DNA from: Verrucomicrobiota bacterium
GTDB lineage: Bacteria; Verrucomicrobiota; Verrucomicrobiia; Limisphaerales; AV2
NCBI GenBank assembly: GCA_003219675.1
Contig: QHPW01000284.1
Span: 489-14,535, forward strand
DNA: 14,047 bases
Direction: 5' to 3'
In this document: positions 1 to 6,249 of the stretch, piece by piece
How positions within the stretch are numbered: the first letter of the stretch is position 1
Layout: each line of letters begins with the position of its first letter
The notes under the pieces: generated by a model
Seen by the model: the letters and a program-made list of their open reading frames with translations, nothing else
Told to the model about the DNA's origin: nothing
Database searches by the model: none
Program-made: the position numbers and the translations under genes

Positions 1-2
1 AC

Positions 3-539
3 CGGTCAAAATGGGCGGCGGAGGAAATGGTTCGCCGGAGCGGGCTGGCGTGGACGATGTTTCGGCCTTCGATTATCTACGGGCCGAACGACGGCTTTGT
101 AAATCTGTTCGCGCGGATTGCGAAGTTCTCACCGGTGCTGCCAGTGATGGGTTCGGGTAAATCCAGGCTCCAGCCCGTCGCGGTGGAAGAGGTGGCGGCG
201 TGCTTCGTCCGGGCGCTGCAAGAGCCGCGCTCGGCCGGCCGGACGTTCGACCTTTGCGGCAACGAGGTGTTCACACTCGAAGAACTCCTCGACTTGATTC
301 TGGAGGTGAGAGGGCGAAAGCGCATGAAACTGCACGTGCCCTGGCCGCTCGCGCGTTGCCAGGCGGCATTTCTGGAATTTGTTTTTCCAAGACTGCTCGG
401 CCGCGCGCCGCCCCTCAACCGCGATCAACTGATCATGCTGCAGGAGGACAACGTGGGCGATCCGAAACCGGCGATGGAACTGTTCGGCCTTAAGCCGACT
501 TCGTTTCGGGAAGGGATCGCTCGCTATTTAACTGCCTGA
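3..539 (+). CDS. NAD(P)-dependent epimerase/dehydratase, NDUFA9-like (5'-partial)
   Basis: This is the C-terminal part of an extended/atypical short-chain dehydrogenase (NAD-dependent epimerase or complex I NDUFA9-like family). The frame is open to the left edge, so the Rossmann glycine motif lies outside the window. The first visible codons read RSKWAAEE, which fits the lysine of the YxxxK active-site motif followed by the usual helix. Next come RPSIIYGP and a GSGKSRLQPVAVEEVA segment, typical of the family's substrate-binding half. The ATG at 27 is inside this conserved helix and is not the true start. In related proteins the enzyme binds NAD(P) and acts on nucleotide sugars, or serves as a non-catalytic subunit; the substrate cannot be told here. 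The gene runs toward the hairpin array and converges on the regulator gene. I am confident of the family and unsure of the substrate. Confidence 0.85.
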   Translation, partial: RSKWAAEEMVRRSGLAWTMFRPSIIYGPNDGFVNLFARIAKFSPVLPVMGSGKSRLQPVAVEEVAACFVRALQEPRSAGRTFDLCGNEVFTLEELLDLILEVRGRKRMKLHVPWPLARCQAAFLEFVFPRLLGRAPPLNRDQLIMLQEDNVGDPKPAMELFGLKPTSFREGIARYLTA

Positions 540-547
540 AGCAATCA

Positions 548-568
548 GGGCTCGACGGAGTCTCGCCC
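548..568. repeat. Imperfect hairpin at the left end of the array
   Basis: The arms GGGCTCGAC and GTCTCGCCC pair with two mismatches around a GGA loop, immediately after the epimerase stop codon. It precedes the first GTTCATGG unit, so it is probably the first insert of the mosaic. It might also act as a weak terminator for the epimerase gene, although no T-run follows. Confidence 0.5.
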
Positions 569-628
569 CACCCAGTTCATGGGTAGCGAACACCTCCAAA
601 ATCCGGACGTGAATCGAAGCCATGAACC

Positions 629-699
629 AGATCGGCACCCCTCTCCCTGCCCTCTCCCCGCAAGGCGGGGAGAGGGTGGCCGAAGGTCGGGAGAGGGGC
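629..699. repeat. Array insert 1: nested CCCTCTCCCC-type hairpin
   Basis: The inner stem is a perfect 12-bp inverted repeat, CCCTCTCCCCGC (650-661) against 665-676 with an AAG loop. An outer 10-bp inverted repeat, CCCCTCTCCC (638-647) against 689-698, surrounds it. C/T-rich inserts of this kind are, from memory, common intergenic hairpins in several bacterial phyla. It is flanked by CCATGAACC at 620-628 and GGTTCATGG at 700-708. Confidence 0.8.
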
Positions 700-751
700 G
701 GTTCATGGAAAGCCTCCACGATACTCGAATCGCGCATTGAGACCATAAACC

Positions 752-807
752 GCTGCGCCTCACAGAGGCGCGGTCCGGACCGCGGGTCTGCGACCCGCAG
801 CCTGCCC
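752..807. repeat. Array insert 2: chain of three palindromes
   Basis: Three adjacent palindromes make up the insert: GCGCCTC/GAGGCGC around an ACA loop; the perfect 16-bp palindrome CGCGGTCCGGACCGCG at 769-784; and GCGGGTC/GACCCGC around a TGC loop at 782-798. The second and third overlap by three bases, so they would compete for pairing. It is bounded by CCATAAACC on the left and GGTTCATGG on the right. Confidence 0.8.
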
Positions 808-856
808 GGTTCATGGGTAGAATTCCACGAAATTTTCGCGCTTTGAACCCTGAACC

Positions 857-965
857 TGGTAGGGACGGCGCGCTGCGCCGTCCGCGCCGCGCTCAGCGGC
901 GCAATGATGCCGCCCCGCTGCTTCGCAGGCGGGGACATCGCAGCGCGATGTCCCTACCAAAGTCA
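857..965. repeat. Array insert 3: long cruciform with five internal stems
   Basis: The ends TGGTAGGGAC (857-866) and GTCCCTACCA (950-959) form a perfect 10-bp inverted repeat. Inside are four further hairpins: GGACGGCGC/GCGCCGTCC around GCT (863-883), GCGCCGC/GCGGCGC around GCTCA (884-902), CCCCGC/GCGGGG (913-934), and GACATCGC/GCGATGTC around AGC (934-952). This is the longest and most structured insert in the array, and it encodes no plausible protein. Confidence 0.8.
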
Positions 966-1015
966 GGTTCATGGGAAGCCCCCTTTCGCTTCGCGCGTGC
1001 ATTGGGACCATGAAC

Positions 1016-1084
1016 TGGATCGTCCTCGTCGTCGTCCTCGTCCTCGAAACCGAGTCGGCCAGTCGAGGACGAGGACGAAGGGAC
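1016..1084. repeat. Array insert 4: 15-bp perfect stem of CGTCCT repeats
   Basis: CGTCCTCGTCCTCGA (1033-1047) pairs perfectly with TCGAGGACGAGGACG (1063-1077) around a 15-nt loop. The left arm is preceded by more CGTCCTCGTCGT, so the arm is itself a short tandem repeat. It is the last insert before the regulator's 3' end at 1117 and could also act as a bidirectional barrier or terminator between the converging genes. Confidence 0.8.
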
Positions 1085-1116
1085 GGTTCACGAAAAGCAG
1101 CGAACGATCCAACTCG

Positions 1117-2378
1117 TCACGTTTCGATCCCGTAAGCCTTGATTTTGTTGTAGAGGGTCTGGCGGCCGATGCCGAGCCGTTTGGCGGTTTCGAGTTTGTT
1201 GCCGCCGGTTTCCTTGAGCATTTGGATGATGGTGTTGCGCTCCATGGCTTCCATCAGCGTCAGGTTGGTTTCGTCCTCGGGCGTCTCAATCCTCGGGGCG
1301 TTGATGGACAAATCCTGCACGTCCACCTGTTTGCCTTCGCACATTAAAACCGCGCGTTGCACCTCGTTTTGCAACTGGCGGACATTGCCCGGCCAGTCGA
1401 ATTTCCGCAGCAGATCCGCGGCGGCGTTGGTGTATCCGGTGATGACGCGGTTGGCCTGGGCGGCGAAGCGTTTGAGGAACGAATTGGCCAGCGGCAGAAT
1501 GTCCTCGCGCCGTCCTCGGGCGGCCGATTGGTGGCGGCGATGACGCGGCAGTCGGTCTTGTAACTGGTGCGCCCGCCCACCGGCCGGATTTCCTTCTCCT
1601 GCAGCACGCGCAACAATTTGCTCTGGGTGTCGATGGGCATTTCGGAGATTTCATCCAACAACAGCGTGCCGCCGTCTGCCTGGCGGAACAGGCCTTCGCG
1701 ATCCTGCTGCGCGCCGGTGTAAGCGCCCTTGACCGAGCCGAACAACTCGCTTTCGATCAATTCCCGCGGCAGGGCGGCGCAATTGACCTTGATCATGGGC
1801 CCTTTGGCGCGCGGGCTGAGCGCGTGGACCAGATCGGCGATCACCTCTTTGCCGGTGCCGCTATCGCCGGTCAGCAAAAGAGAAACATCACTCGGCGCGA
1901 CGCGTTCCACCGTGCGCACCACCGCTTTCATTGCCGAGCTCTGGAAAATCGGCGAGGCGCCGCCGGTCATGGTCGAGAGCGCCTGACGCAACGAGCTGGC
2001 CTGCTCGCTCAATTGCTTGTGTTCCAGAGCGCGCTTGACCAGCACCATCAGGTTCTTGGGATCCACCGGCTTGTTTTGGAAATGATACGCGCCGCGTTTG
2101 GTGGCCTCGACGGCGGCGTCGAAGGTCGCGTTGCCGGTGAGGACGATCACTTCGGTTTCCGGCCACTGTTTTTTGATGGAGGGCAGCAGATCGAGGCCGT
2201 GTCCGTCCGGCAGTTGAAGGTCGAGCAGCACCGCATCCGGCTGGGGGCCTTCGAACGCGGCCTGAGCCGCCGCCGCATTTTCGGCCGGAATGACTTCGTA
2301 ACCCTCCGACTCGAGCAGCGTGTTCATCAGGTCACGCATGTTCGCGTCGTCGTCCACCACCATGATTTTAGTTTTCAT
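1117..2378 (-). pseudogene. Sigma-54-dependent response regulator, frameshifted by an internal deletion
   Basis: This is an NtrC-type transcription activator. The N-terminal receiver domain spans residues 1-120, with acidic residues D9-D11, phospho-acceptor D53, T81 and K103. The AAA+ domain has Walker A GDSGTGKE near 171-178, GAYTGA at 218-223 (the sigma-54-contacting GAFTGA loop with F to Y) and Walker B LLLDE ending at 243. The reading frame then breaks just after ATNRPPED (residue 289). The other frame resumes at REDILPLANSF and continues through a Fis-type helix-turn-helix (GNKLETAKRLGIGRQTLYN) to a TGA at 1117. Compared with NtrC proteins, about 28 codons are missing at the joint (roughly 1501-1518), including the REDLFYRL segment with an arginine finger. 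The start has a good AGGGG site, and its ATG overlaps the amidotransferase stop by 4 nt. It is either a dead gene or an assembly error. Simple gene calling would give two pieces, 1344-2378 and 1117-1374. Confidence 0.85.
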
Positions 2379-3145
2379 ATGGACCCCTTCCGTTTGGGTT
2401 TACACGCAAGCGTGAAACTCCGGAACAATTCCAAAAAAACGTCATGCTTCTCAAACAAGCGCTCGGGATGAAATTGCACCGCCACCAGCCAGGGGAGCAA
2501 TCGCGCCGCCGGTTCGGCCAACTCCAGCCCTTCAACAACTCCGTCCGGGCTGATTGCCGTGACCCGCAACCGCCCGGCCAGGCGTCCAACGGCCTGGTGA
2601 TGCGAACTGTTTACACCCAGTGTCAGCTTGCCGGTAATCTTGTTCAGGATGGAACCGGGCGTCAATGCCACTTTGTGGACGATTTTATCCTTCCGGTCGA
2701 GCCGGCTGTGGTCCAACGCCCCGGGCACCTGCCTGGCAATGTCCACGATCAAAGCGCCGCCCAGCGCGACGTTCAGCATCTGTTGACCGCGGCAAATCGC
2801 CAGCAACGGCTTGCGCTGGCGGAACAGTTCGCGAATCAACCGCAGCTCCGACAGATCCCGCGCCGGATCCGCCGGACCCACGGTTCTTCTGAGTTTCGGC
2901 GGTAAATGATTCGCGTAAAGCTTCGGCTGAACATCGTCCCCGCCGGTCAGCATCACGCCGTCACAACGCCGCACCGCTTCCGTTACCATGTTTTCCGAGG
3001 GCAAACAAGGCAACACCCAGGGGATACCCCCCGCGGCGACGATGGCCCGCGGATAACGATCTGAAAGACTCAGCGACCGGTCCGAAAACTCCGCACCTTT
3101 GCGTTCGCTGCAGGGCGTGGTGAGAACCAGCGGCCTGGATTTCAT
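2375..3145 (-). CDS. Class I glutamine amidotransferase-like hydrolase, peptidase C26 (PuuD-like)
   Basis: The 256-residue protein matches the gamma-glutamyl-gamma-aminobutyrate hydrolase/C26 family in length and motifs. It has LTGGDDVQP at 66-74, the nucleophile elbow AICRGQQMLN with Cys118, NSSHHQ at 179-184, and QFHPE with His226 and Glu228, giving a complete Cys-His-Glu triad. Family members are cytosolic and hydrolyse gamma-glutamyl amide bonds, for example gamma-glutamyl-GABA in putrescine breakdown. No other putrescine genes are here, so the true substrate is unknown. Its start overlaps the stop of the upstream small gene by 4 nt (ATGA), and its stop overlaps the regulator start in the same way, so the three are translationally coupled. 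The last residues (ACKPKRKGSI) are basic and unlikely to be part of the fold. Confidence 0.88.
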   Translation of the reverse strand: MKSRPLVLTTPCSERKGAEFSDRSLSLSDRYPRAIVAAGGIPWVLPCLPSENMVTEAVRRCDGVMLTGGDDVQPKLYANHLPPKLRRTVGPADPARDLSELRLIRELFRQRKPLLAICRGQQMLNVALGGALIVDIARQVPGALDHSRLDRKDKIVHKVALTPGSILNKITGKLTLGVNSSHHQAVGRLAGRLRVTAISPDGVVEGLELAEPAARLLPWLVAVQFHPERLFEKHDVFLELFRSFTLACKPKRKGSI

Positions 3146-3417
3146 GGCAAATCGGCTTCCGGAAACCGTTCACGAATGGTTTTCTTCACCCGCGTCTCTT
3201 CTTCCGGCCGCAACAAGCGTCGGGCGATCCGCCGTTGTACCGCGTCCAATAATTCAAGCCAGTCTTCCAGCGGCGGGCGCTCCAGCGCCCGCCACGGATC
3301 ATAACGTTTCTCGCGCGCGAAAAATCTCCACTCGCCGCCGACGCGACGCGCATAAACTTCACACCGGACGCCCTCGGCGGTCCGCCCTTTCCAACTGATC
3401 TCCGCTTTGGCGCCCAT
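3142..3417 (-). CDS. Conserved-looking small protein of unknown function (91 aa)
   Basis: This small, charged, soluble protein has no signal peptide or membrane segment. The first half looks like a short beta-rich unit (AEISWKGR, CEVYARRVGGEWRFFARE). The second half is a likely amphipathic helix (EDWLELLDAVQRRIARR) followed by a basic stretch ending RERFPEADLP. I do not recognise a named family. It sits 3 nt after ispF and overlaps the amidotransferase start by 4 nt, so it is almost certainly a real, co-translated gene. The regular Trp and Arg spacing and its place in a tight operon argue against a chance frame. Function is not inferred. Confidence 0.75.
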   Translation of the reverse strand: MGAKAEISWKGRTAEGVRCEVYARRVGGEWRFFAREKRYDPWRALERPPLEDWLELLDAVQRRIARRLLRPEEETRVKKTIRERFPEADLP

Positions 3418-3420
3418 GGT

Positions 3421-3900
3421 TCATTGCGGCAGCTCGACGCTCGCCACCGCCATCGCCGCAATGCCTTCCTCACGCCCGAGAAAACCGAGTTGCTCGTTGG
3501 TGGTCGCCTTGATGCCGACCCGCTTCGGATTGATGCCCAGCGCCTGGGAAATGTTCAGTTGCATCCCGTGAATGTGTGGCGCGAGCTTCGGCGCCTGCGC
3601 AATAATGGTCGCATCCACGTTGACGATCTTCCCCTCGTGAAAGGCCGCCTGCCGCGCGGCTTCCTGGAGGAACACCTTGCTCGGCGCGTTCTTCCAGCGC
3701 GGATCGGTGTTCGGAAAAAAATGGCCGATGTCGCCCTCGCCCAGCGCGCCGAAAACCGCGTCGCAAATGGCGTGGATCAACACGTCCGCGTCCGAGTGTC
3801 CGTCCAGGCCCTTGGGATGGTGAATATCCACTCCGCCCAGGATGAGTTTGCGCCCTCCGACCAGGCGGTGCACGTCGTAGCCGATGCCCACGTGAATCAT
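3421..3900 (-). CDS. ispF: 2-C-methyl-D-erythritol 2,4-cyclodiphosphate synthase
   Basis: IspF converts CDP-methylerythritol 2-phosphate to methylerythritol 2,4-cyclodiphosphate and CMP in the non-mevalonate isoprenoid pathway, as a cytosolic homotrimer. The 159-residue length is typical. The N-terminus MIHVGIGYDVHRL carries metal ligands D9 and H11, and GHSDADVLIHA carries H43. GDIGHFFPNTD at 57-66 and the C-terminal KATTNEQLGFLGR at 131-143 (CDP pocket) are present. I chose the ATG at 3900 because family proteins begin exactly at this beta strand. The frame stays open to 4056, but that extension would overlap the divergent promoter region and matches nothing. It is the first gene of the leftward four-gene run, and no other isoprenoid gene is visible beside it. 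Confidence 0.96.
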   Translation of the reverse strand: MIHVGIGYDVHRLVGGRKLILGGVDIHHPKGLDGHSDADVLIHAICDAVFGALGEGDIGHFFPNTDPRWKNAPSKVFLQEAARQAAFHEGKIVNVDATIIAQAPKLAPHIHGMQLNISQALGINPKRVGIKATTNEQLGFLGREEGIAAMAVASVELPQ

Positions 3901-3991
3901 GGCCCGCAAATGTATCGGGACGCGGAGCCAAGTAAATGGTTTTCCCTTCCGCAATCCGGGATTATCGAGGACCTTGTTGAGGCCTCCCCTT

Positions 3992-4020
3992 TTGACCGTC
4001 TCGCGCGGCCGTGTTAGCTT
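3992..4020 (+). promoter_or_regulatory. Candidate sigma-70-like promoter for the decarboxylase gene
   Basis: TTGACC at 3992-3997 is a near-consensus -35 box. A 17-nt spacer follows, then TAGCTT at 4015-4020 as a weak -10 box. The start codon is at 4037, preceded by a purine-rich GAGGCAGG that could serve as the ribosome site. The 136-bp gap must also hold the ispF promoter on the other strand, which I cannot pick out. Confidence 0.3.
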
Positions 4021-4036
4021 GTCCGCCGAGGCAGGC

Positions 4037-5674
4037 ATGAAAAAGGCCACGAGCATCGGCGAATATTTGATTCAGCGGCTTTGCGCCCACGGCGTGCGGC
4101 ACGTCTTTGGCATTCCCGGCGACTACGTGCTGGGTTTCTACGAGCAACTCCTGCGCAGCCCGTTGCGCATCATCAACACCTGTGACGAGCAAGGCGCCGG
4201 CTTCGCCGCCGACGCGTACGCGCGCGTGCGGGGACTGGGCGCGGTTTGCATCACTTATTGCGTCGGCGGACTGAAAGTGGCCAACAGCACGGCCGGGGCG
4301 TTTGCGGAAAAATCGCCGGTGATCATCATCAGCGGGGCGCCGGGAATGAAGGAGCGCGAAAAGAATCCTTTATTGCACCACAAAGTCCGTGAGTTCGACA
4401 CGCAGAAAAAAGTATTCGAGCAACTCACCATTGCCTCCACGGTTTTGAGCGATCCCCAGACCGCGTTTGAGGAGATCGACCGGGTGCTGCACGCGGCTCT
4501 GCGTTACAAACGGCCGGTTTACGTCGAGTTGCCGCGCGACCTCGCGGCCTTGCCCGGCATTCCGCATCACACGCCGCGCGAGTTTCATGAAAAAAGCGAC
4601 GCACGGGCGCTTCGCGAAGCCCTCACCGAGGCGGTTGAAATGATGAACTCGGCGAAAAAGCCGGTCATCCTTGCCGACGTGGAAGTACACCGCTTCGGTT
4701 TGCAAAACGCCTTGCTGAAGCTCGCCGGGAAGACCGGGATACCGGTCGCGGCCACCATCATGGGCAAGTCGGTGATCGGCGAGCAGCATCCGTATTACAT
4801 GGGGGTTTATGAGGGCGCGATGGGACGGGACGACGTGCGGCGCTACGTGGAAAGCAGCGATTGCGTCCTCATGCTCGGCGCATTCATGACCGACATCAAC
4901 CTTGGCATCTACACGGCGCAGCTCGATCCGGCCCGCTCGATTTACGCCACGAGCGAGAAGCTTTCGATTCGCTATCACACGTTTGAAAATGTTCGCTTCA
5001 AGGATTTCATGCGCGGACTGCTCAAGGCCCCTCTGCGTCGGCGTGAGCGGGCGAAAATTCCGCGCCCGCAGCCGCTGGCGGCATTTCGTTCCGCGCACGG
5101 CAAAGACAGGATCACCGTGAAGCGGTTGTTCCAGCGGTTGAACGCCTTTCTGACGGAGAAAACCGTCGTGGTGGCCGACGTTGGGGATGCGTTGTTTGGC
5201 GCGGCGGATCTGTTCATTCGTCATCGCACCGAGTTCCTGGGGCCGGCCTACTATGCCTCGATGGGCTTCGCTGTGCCCGCCGGCATTGGGGCGCAACTGG
5301 CCAACCCGAAATTGCGCCCGCTCGTGCTGGTAGGCGACGGAGCGTTTCAGATGACCGGCATGGAGCTGGCAACCGCGGCGCGTTACAACCTCAATCCCAT
5401 CGTCATCGTGTTGAATAATCGCGGTTACGGGACCGAGCGACACATTCACGATGGCCCTTACAACGACCTTTGGCCCTGGAATTACCATCGTCTGCCGGAA
5501 ATTCTTGGCGCCGGGCGCGGCTTCGACGTCGAAACCGAGGAACAGCTCGATCAGGCCTTGCGCGCCGCCGAGCGGTACACGGACGGTTTTTGTTTGTTGG
5601 AGGTGAGGTTGGAGCCGCTCGACCGTTCGCCGGCATTGCAGCGAATGGCCGAGCGGCTGGCCAAACGGCTCTGA
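4037..5674 (+). CDS. Thiamine-diphosphate-dependent 2-oxoacid decarboxylase (pyruvate/indolepyruvate type)
   Basis: The 545-residue protein has the three-domain layout of pyruvate, indolepyruvate and phenylpyruvate decarboxylases, which turn a 2-oxo acid into an aldehyde plus CO2 using ThDP and Mg2+. The visible catalytic set is complete by comparison with Zymomonas Pdc: D29 (GIPGDYV), E51 (cofactor-activating Glu, CDEQGAGF), the HH pair 114-115, and E467 before HIHDGPYND. The ThDP/Mg motif runs from GDG at 433 to NN at 460-461. I chose the ATG at 4037 because the family starts with a short helix (IGEYLIQRL) and a GAGGCAGG lies just upstream. The frame's extension back to 3899 is not family-like. 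The gene stands alone between two leftward operons with no alcohol or aldehyde dehydrogenase next to it. Its substrate (pyruvate, indolepyruvate, phenylpyruvate or branched-chain oxoacid) cannot be decided from motifs. Confidence 0.93.
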   Translation: MKKATSIGEYLIQRLCAHGVRHVFGIPGDYVLGFYEQLLRSPLRIINTCDEQGAGFAADAYARVRGLGAVCITYCVGGLKVANSTAGAFAEKSPVIIISGAPGMKEREKNPLLHHKVREFDTQKKVFEQLTIASTVLSDPQTAFEEIDRVLHAALRYKRPVYVELPRDLAALPGIPHHTPREFHEKSDARALREALTEAVEMMNSAKKPVILADVEVHRFGLQNALLKLAGKTGIPVAATIMGKSVIGEQHPYYMGVYEGAMGRDDVRRYVESSDCVLMLGAFMTDINLGIYTAQLDPARSIYATSEKLSIRYHTFENVRFKDFMRGLLKAPLRRRERAKIPRPQPLAAFRSAHGKDRITVKRLFQRLNAFLTEKTVVVADVGDALFGAADLFIRHRTEFLGPAYYASMGFAVPAGIGAQLANPKLRPLVLVGDGAFQMTGMELATAARYNLNPIVIVLNNRGYGTERHIHDGPYNDLWPWNYHRLPEILGAGRGFDVETEEQLDQALRAAERYTDGFCLLEVRLEPLDRSPALQRMAERLAKRL

Positions 5675-5676
5675 GA

Positions 5677-5697
5677 CCCGCAAGGTCCCTTCGCGGG
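5677..5697. terminator. Weak hairpin between convergent genes
   Basis: CCCGC (5677-5681) pairs with GCGGG (5693-5697), with an inner AAGG/CCTT pairing and one bulge, in the 43-bp gap between the decarboxylase stop and the stop of the leftward unknown gene. No T-run follows on either side, so it is only a possible bidirectional terminator. Confidence 0.3.
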
Positions 5698-5717
5698 AGA
5701 TGAGCGTCCGTCTGGCT

Positions 5718-6185
5718 TCAGGTTTTTGCCCCAGCTTCTTTGGCGTCTGAAAAGGAATTCTTTCCCGGCTCGAGGATAAAGGCGTTTTTGGCGGGGAAAT
5801 GATTATGGAACCGCCAGCGGTAGTTGTGTGCGAAGCACCACGCCGCGATTTCCTCCAGCGGGAAGCCTTCGAGAACCATCTTGCGGCCCGCTTTGATCAG
5901 CTCGATGGCCCTGGATTGAACGGCATCGGTTTCTCCACTAAACAGCACCTTCTCCACCGAGACCCCGTCGGCTTCCTCCACCAAGGCGATTTTTCGCACC
6001 ACAGCGCCCGAAGGGTCTTGCCCGGACCCGGGATCCCCCGCGAGAGCCGATTTGATCGGCACAATTGCCAGATCGAGGAACCCTGCGATTCCCGAAATGC
6101 CGTTCTTGAGAAACATATCGCGTTCTTCAGCAATACCAGTGCCAGAAGACCGGGGTTTCGGGAGCTTTAGAGACGACTCAGGCAT
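5718..6185 (-). CDS. Hypothetical protein, about 155 aa, end of the glycan run
   Basis: I do not recognise a family. The central and C-terminal parts look protein-like: a predicted beta/alpha alternation (VRKIALVEEADG, VEKVLFSGETD), a helix (SRAIELIKAGRKMVLEGFPLE), and an aromatic-rich tail with CFAHNYRWRFHNHF that stands out for its His, Trp and Phe content. There is no signal peptide or clear membrane span. The N-terminal 23 residues are low in conserved character, and the internal Met at 6116 (before FLKNGISG) is an alternative start; neither site has a strong ribosome-binding sequence. It lies 64 nt after the methyltransferase fusion gene on the same strand and converges on the decarboxylase gene. 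It is probably the last gene of the long leftward run, or an independently transcribed gene. Confidence 0.55.
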   Translation of the reverse strand: MPESSLKLPKPRSSGTGIAEERDMFLKNGISGIAGFLDLAIVPIKSALAGDPGSGQDPSGAVVRKIALVEEADGVSVEKVLFSGETDAVQSRAIELIKAGRKMVLEGFPLEEIAAWCFAHNYRWRFHNHFPAKNAFILEPGKNSFSDAKEAGAKT

Positions 6186-6249
6186 GACGGCCCGAGACTT
6201 GGAATTGACGGTCCAGCGGGAGGTTTCTTTGCGCGGGGCTTTTAGCCCT

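Larger units (their letters stand above)
541..1092. repeat. Mosaic array of hairpin modules bounded by CCATGAACC / GGTTCATGG
   Basis: This gene-free stretch is built from two alternating parts. The first is a 49-54 bp unit starting GGTTCATGG(g/a)(t/a)AG and ending CCATGAACC. Copies lie at 575-628, 700-751 (right end CCATAAACC), 808-856 (right end CCTGAACC) and 966-1015, with a decayed left end GGTTCACG at 1085-1092. The copies share their ends and a loose GC(A/T)TTG(A/G)GA just before the right end, while their middles differ. The second part is a set of inserts of 56-109 bp between the units, each GC-rich and strongly palindromic but unrelated in sequence to the others. Because the unit ends face each other, every full insert is also flanked by inverted copies of the 9-mer. 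The array fills the gap between two convergent genes. It resembles REP/BIME-type intergenic elements in position and structure. I see no reading frame in it that looks like a gene. Confidence 0.85.

Noticed and set aside
622..1011. Small open frames inside the hairpin array
   Set aside because: They run through palindromes, have no ribosome site or plausible protein composition, and cross module boundaries.
541..1092. CRISPR array
   Set aside because: The repeated units are not near-identical (only their ends match), the inserts are palindromic and of very unequal length, and no cas gene is present.
541..1092. Integron cassette array with attC sites
   Set aside because: There are no cassette reading frames, no integrase in view and no R'/R'' core sites; the inserts are pure hairpins.
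3901..4056. N-terminal extension of IspF
   Set aside because: The family begins at MIHVGIGYDVH. The extension runs into the divergent gene's leader and start codon.
4370..5683. 437-codon open frame on the - strand
   Set aside because: It is antisense to the decarboxylase, whose catalytic residues are all in the + strand frame.
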